Below, in pieces: positions 61,386 through 64,000 of a DNA stretch of 64,000 bases (positions are counted from its first letter, which is position 1; every line of letters begins with the position of its first letter). The notes below the pieces were generated by a model. The model saw only the letters and a program-made list of their open reading frames with translations, had not been told where the DNA came from and did no database searches. The translations under genes and the position numbers were made by a program. Source of the stretch: JBHELB01 sp041859045 (lineage in GTDB: Bacteria; Hydrogenedentota; Hydrogenedentia; Hydrogenedentales; SLHB01); the NCBI GenBank assembly GCA_041859045.1, contig JBHELB010000008.1, forward strand, positions 1-64,000. Direction: 5' to 3'.

Positions 61386-62498
61386 ATGGCGTATGAGATG
61401 GTAAGCCTGTTGCGCATGTTGATCGACCGCGACGGATCAGACCTTCACCTGGCGGTGGGGAATCCGCCGGTGGGGCGTGTGCATGGGCACCTGCAATATT
61501 TTGGCGAAGACGCGTTGACCGCCGAGGACACGGAACGCCTGATGAAAAGCGTGGCGTCCGTGGACAACCAGCAGGAATTGCAGGAAGTCGGCGGCTCGGA
61601 CTTTGGATTCGCGTTCGAGGACATCGCGCGGTTCCGCGTATCGATTTTTAAGCAGAAGGGCTACGTGGGGATGGTGTTGCGCTTGATCCCGCGCAAACTC
61701 TTGACCTTCGAGGAGCTTGGCTTGCCCAACAGCGTGCGCGAGATTATCACGCAGCCGCGCGGGTTGATCTTGGTGACAGGGCCGACGGGTTCGGGCAAAT
61801 CGACGACGTTGGCGACGATGATCGATTGGCTGAACAGCGAGCACGATCATCACATCATCACTATTGAAGACCCGATCGAATATTTCCACACGCACAAGAA
61901 GAGCATTATCACGCAGCGCGAAGTGGGCGTGGACGTGCCGACGTTCGCCGAGGCGCTGCGGCGCGCGCTGCGCCAAGACCCCGACGTGATTCTGGTCGGA
62001 GAAATGCGCGACCTCGAGACGATCGGGGCCGCGGTGACGGCGGCGGAAACCGGTCACTTGGTGTTTGGCACGTTGCACACGACGGGGGCGGTGCGCACGA
62101 TTGACCGTATTGTGGACGCGTTCCCGACGAATCAGCAAGAGCAGATCCGCACGCAGTTGGCGGGTAATTTGAAGTCGATTATCTCGCAGACCCTCGTGCC
62201 GCGCAAGAGCGGATTCGGGCGCGTTGCGGCGTTCGAGATCATGATTGTGACCCCGGCTATCCAGAATCTGGTCCGCGAGAATAAATCGTACCGCATCACC
62301 TCGGCGATCCAGACCGGACATAAATTCGGCATGAATCTGCTGGATGAGCATTTGCTTGCGCTGTACCGGCGCGGGATCGTGAAACTCGAGGACTGCGCGA
62401 TACGCGCGCAGAACGCGGAAGAGTTCATGGCGCAGGCGAAGGCGGTGATGGGCGACGACGGCCAAGGCGCGGGCGCCGGGGCGCAGCAAAGGCGATAG
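61386..62498 (+). CDS. pilT: Twitching motility retraction ATPase PilT
   Basis: 370 residues. SDLHLAVGNPPVGRVHG, RFRVSIFKQKGYVGMVLRLIP, Walker A GPTGSGKST near 131-139, ITIEDPIEYFHTHKKSIITQREVG, GEMRDLETIGAAVTAAETGHLV and the C-terminal GMNLLDEHLLALYRRGIV are standard PilT/PilU motifs. It retracts pili, giving twitching. The C-terminal tail is Ala/Gly-rich. Lies 35 bases after pilB. Confidence 0.95.
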   Translation: MAYEMVSLLRMLIDRDGSDLHLAVGNPPVGRVHGHLQYFGEDALTAEDTERLMKSVASVDNQQELQEVGGSDFGFAFEDIARFRVSIFKQKGYVGMVLRLIPRKLLTFEELGLPNSVREIITQPRGLILVTGPTGSGKSTTLATMIDWLNSEHDHHIITIEDPIEYFHTHKKSIITQREVGVDVPTFAEALRRALRQDPDVILVGEMRDLETIGAAVTAAETGHLVFGTLHTTGAVRTIDRIVDAFPTNQQEQIRTQLAGNLKSIISQTLVPRKSGFGRVAAFEIMIVTPAIQNLVRENKSYRITSAIQTGHKFGMNLLDEHLLALYRRGIVKLEDCAIRAQNAEEFMAQAKAVMGDDGQGAGAGAQQRR

Positions 62499-62537
62499 AA
62501 CCGACCGGCGCGGGCCGGCGGGTGTGAGGAAACCGAT

Positions 62538-64000
62538 GTGACGGTGAGTACGGACAGATTGATCGGCGAGATCCTGGTGGAGCATGGCGTCATCACTCCG
62601 CTTGAACTCGACGAGGCGTTGCAGCGCCAGCGGTTGAGCGGCGACATGTTGGGCCGTGTGCTGGTCAAGATGGGCCTGTGCGACGAACAGGCGATCGTCG
62701 AGGCGCTGGGCGTTCAGCAGGGGATGGAGCGCATTGAACTGAGCAAGGTCAAGGTTCAGGCGGACATTCTCTCGCGAATTCCGGCGGACGTGGCGAAATT
62801 TTACACGGCGGTTCCTGTGCGCGAGCGCGACGGCACGCTGGTCGTGGCGATGGCGGACCCGCTGAACATCGGTTTCTTGGATGACCTGCATCAGATCGCG
62901 GGCATGCCGGTGCGCGCGGCCATCAGCAATCAGCACGACGTGGCGGCGTTCATCAAGGAAAACTACGCTTCCGGTGCGGACTCGGTGCACAACACGTTGC
63001 GGGCGCTGGTCGACCGCGTCGGCACGGCCGAGCTGTCGATGGCCGAGTTGGGCCAGCAGGAAATTATCTCGGACACGGAAAACCTGGTGCAGTTGGCCCA
63101 GGAGCCGGAAGTCATCAAGATCGTGAACCTGGTGCTGCTCGAGGCGGTGCAAAAGCGCGCGTCGGACGTGCATTTCGAGGTGTATGAGGAGGATTTTCGA
63201 ATCCGCATCCGCGTGGACGGCATCCTGAACGAAATTGTGTGTCCGCCAAAGAGTCTGGCGCTGGCGATTACGTCGCGCGTGAAGATCATGTGCAACATGG
63301 ATATCTCCGAGCGGCGCCTGCCTCAGGATCAGCGCATCGAGATCAAGGTGGGCGATTCGCTGGTGGATATCCGCGTGGCGTCGCTGCCCACGTTGTTCGG
63401 CGAAAACATCGTGATGCGTCTGCTCGACCGCACGGCGGTGCGCGTCGAGTTAGACCGACTGGGATTTGAAGCGCCGGTGTTGAAGCGGATCCAGACGGTG
63501 ATCCGGCGGCCGAACGGGATTTTCTTGGTAACGGGCCCCACCAGCTCGGGCAAGACGACCACGCTGTATTCTTGCGTGAACGAACTGAACGCGGTGGGCG
63601 TGAAGATTATCACCACCGAGGACCCGGTGGAACTCAAGATCGACCGCGTGATCCAGGTACAGGTGCGCGAAGACGTGGGGCTAACGTTCTCCGCGTGTCT
63701 TCGCTCCATTTTGCGCCAGGACCCGGACATCGTGATGGTCGGTGAAATTCGTGACTTGGAGACCGCGCAGATCGCCGTGGAAGCGTCGCTGACCGGTCAC
63801 TTGGTGCTGAGCACGCTGCATACGAACAGCGCGCCGGAAACCGTCACGCGTCTGCTCGATATGGACCTCGAACCGTTCCTGATCACCGCGTCGCTGTCGG
63901 CGGTGCTGGCGCAGCGGCTCGTGCGCGTGTTGTGTCGTCACTGCCGGGAACGGTACCGCCCGGATGAGGAAGAGCAGGACGCGCTGGGCCTTCCGGTGGA
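62538..64000 (+). CDS. Second GspE/PilB-family ATPase (partial, right edge)
   Basis: 487 residues in the window, with the frame open at 64000. GTG 62538 is the likely start, GAGGAAAC upstream. N-terminal LIGEILVEHGVITPLELDEAL and VVAMADPLNIGFLDDL are the same domain as in pilB, but no Ser/Met linker is present. RASDVHFEVYEEDFRIRIRVDG, Walker A variant GPTSSGKTTTL near 331-341, TTEDPVELKI and GEIRDLETAQIAVEASLTGHLV follow, then the start of the zinc site (LCRHCRERY). Either a second PilB or a type II secretion GspE; its partner genes lie beyond the window. Confidence 0.92.
   Translation, partial: MTVSTDRLIGEILVEHGVITPLELDEALQRQRLSGDMLGRVLVKMGLCDEQAIVEALGVQQGMERIELSKVKVQADILSRIPADVAKFYTAVPVRERDGTLVVAMADPLNIGFLDDLHQIAGMPVRAAISNQHDVAAFIKENYASGADSVHNTLRALVDRVGTAELSMAELGQQEIISDTENLVQLAQEPEVIKIVNLVLLEAVQKRASDVHFEVYEEDFRIRIRVDGILNEIVCPPKSLALAITSRVKIMCNMDISERRLPQDQRIEIKVGDSLVDIRVASLPTLFGENIVMRLLDRTAVRVELDRLGFEAPVLKRIQTVIRRPNGIFLVTGPTSSGKTTTLYSCVNELNAVGVKIITTEDPVELKIDRVIQVQVREDVGLTFSACLRSILRQDPDIVMVGEIRDLETAQIAVEASLTGHLVLSTLHTNSAPETVTRLLDMDLEPFLITASLSAVLAQRLVRVLCRHCRERYRPDEEEQDALGLPV

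Noticed and set aside
61437..63173. 578-residue minus-strand frame under pilT and the second ATPase
   Set aside because: Spans two clear genes on the other strand and has no motif of its own.

Overview
The window is a GC-rich stretch of bacterial chromosome packed with genes on both strands. It has one tRNA gene, no rRNA, no CRISPR array, no prophage and no intact insertion sequence. The Tat and type IV pilus genes, an outer-membrane porin-type barrel, ornithine-lipid-type acyltransferases and lipoproteins point to a diderm (Gram-negative) heterotroph. The mix of URO-D-like proteins, Gfo/Idh/MocA oxidoreductases, xylose-isomerase-like barrels, FG-GAP proteins, DUF6259-like proteins and six-hairpin glycosidases resembles uncultured Hydrogenedentota or PVC-type sugar degraders. 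That placement is inference from gene content only.

Layout. 1-2.5 kb (minus): an ExeA-like ATPase coupled to an acidic protein with about 22 PEPVAEVE repeats, running off the left edge. A divergent regulatory region separates it from an FHA-GAF-HD-GYP signalling protein (2.95-4.68 kb). 4.8-10.5 kb: a glycosidase-like protein, pdxJ, citrate synthase and an MFS transporter. 10.6-19.7 kb: tRNA-Ser(GCT), an alginate-export-like porin, a DUF502 protein, a TPR lipoprotein, archaeal-type proS, glgC with a sugar-type transporter, and a DUF5610-like protein behind a sigma-28-like promoter. 19.7-27.8 kb: hisI-trpE-trpG (minus) faces hisH-hisF (plus). The latter run into an AlbA_2/HATPase plus ParA-like ATPase pair and a PfkB kinase, then a secreted protein. 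27.9-31.3 kb: metG, a GxxExxY gene bracketed by repeats, and a URO-D-like protein. 31.5-35.1 kb: two poorly characterised large proteins. 35.2-43 kb: a sugar locus (FG-GAP, Gfo/Idh/MocA, cupin; then on minus a DJ-1 protein, a TIM-barrel isomerase and a secreted glycosidase, led by a FadN-like protein) with a YefM/YoeB toxin-antitoxin pair inside it. 45.5-50.9 kb: NodU-type carbamoyltransferase, two GT4 glycosyltransferases, hemB and tatA. 51-59 kb: an inverted-repeat element, an olsB/olsA-like pair, a frameshifted secreted protein, a large MprF-like membrane/alkaline-phosphatase-superfamily fusion, a VanZ-like protein and a secreted protein. 59.4-64 kb: pilB, pilT and a second GspE/PilB ATPase that runs off the right edge.

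The strongest candidates for new biology are: the 991-residue membrane fusion at 54.07-57.04 kb, whose sulfatase-like domain has Thr where the formylglycine Cys would be and which lies beside lipid acyltransferases; the AlbA_2/HATPase-ParA pair lodged in a histidine/sugar-kinase transcription unit; the ExeA/repeat-protein unit with TAGTGTG half-sites over two opposed promoter regions; the GxxExxY gene whose flanking repeats supply the stop codons of both neighbouring genes; and the FliA-like promoter before the DUF5610-like gene.

All function calls come from reading translated sequence and recalled family motifs. No database search was possible. Promoter and terminator calls rest on consensus matching and base pairing by eye.
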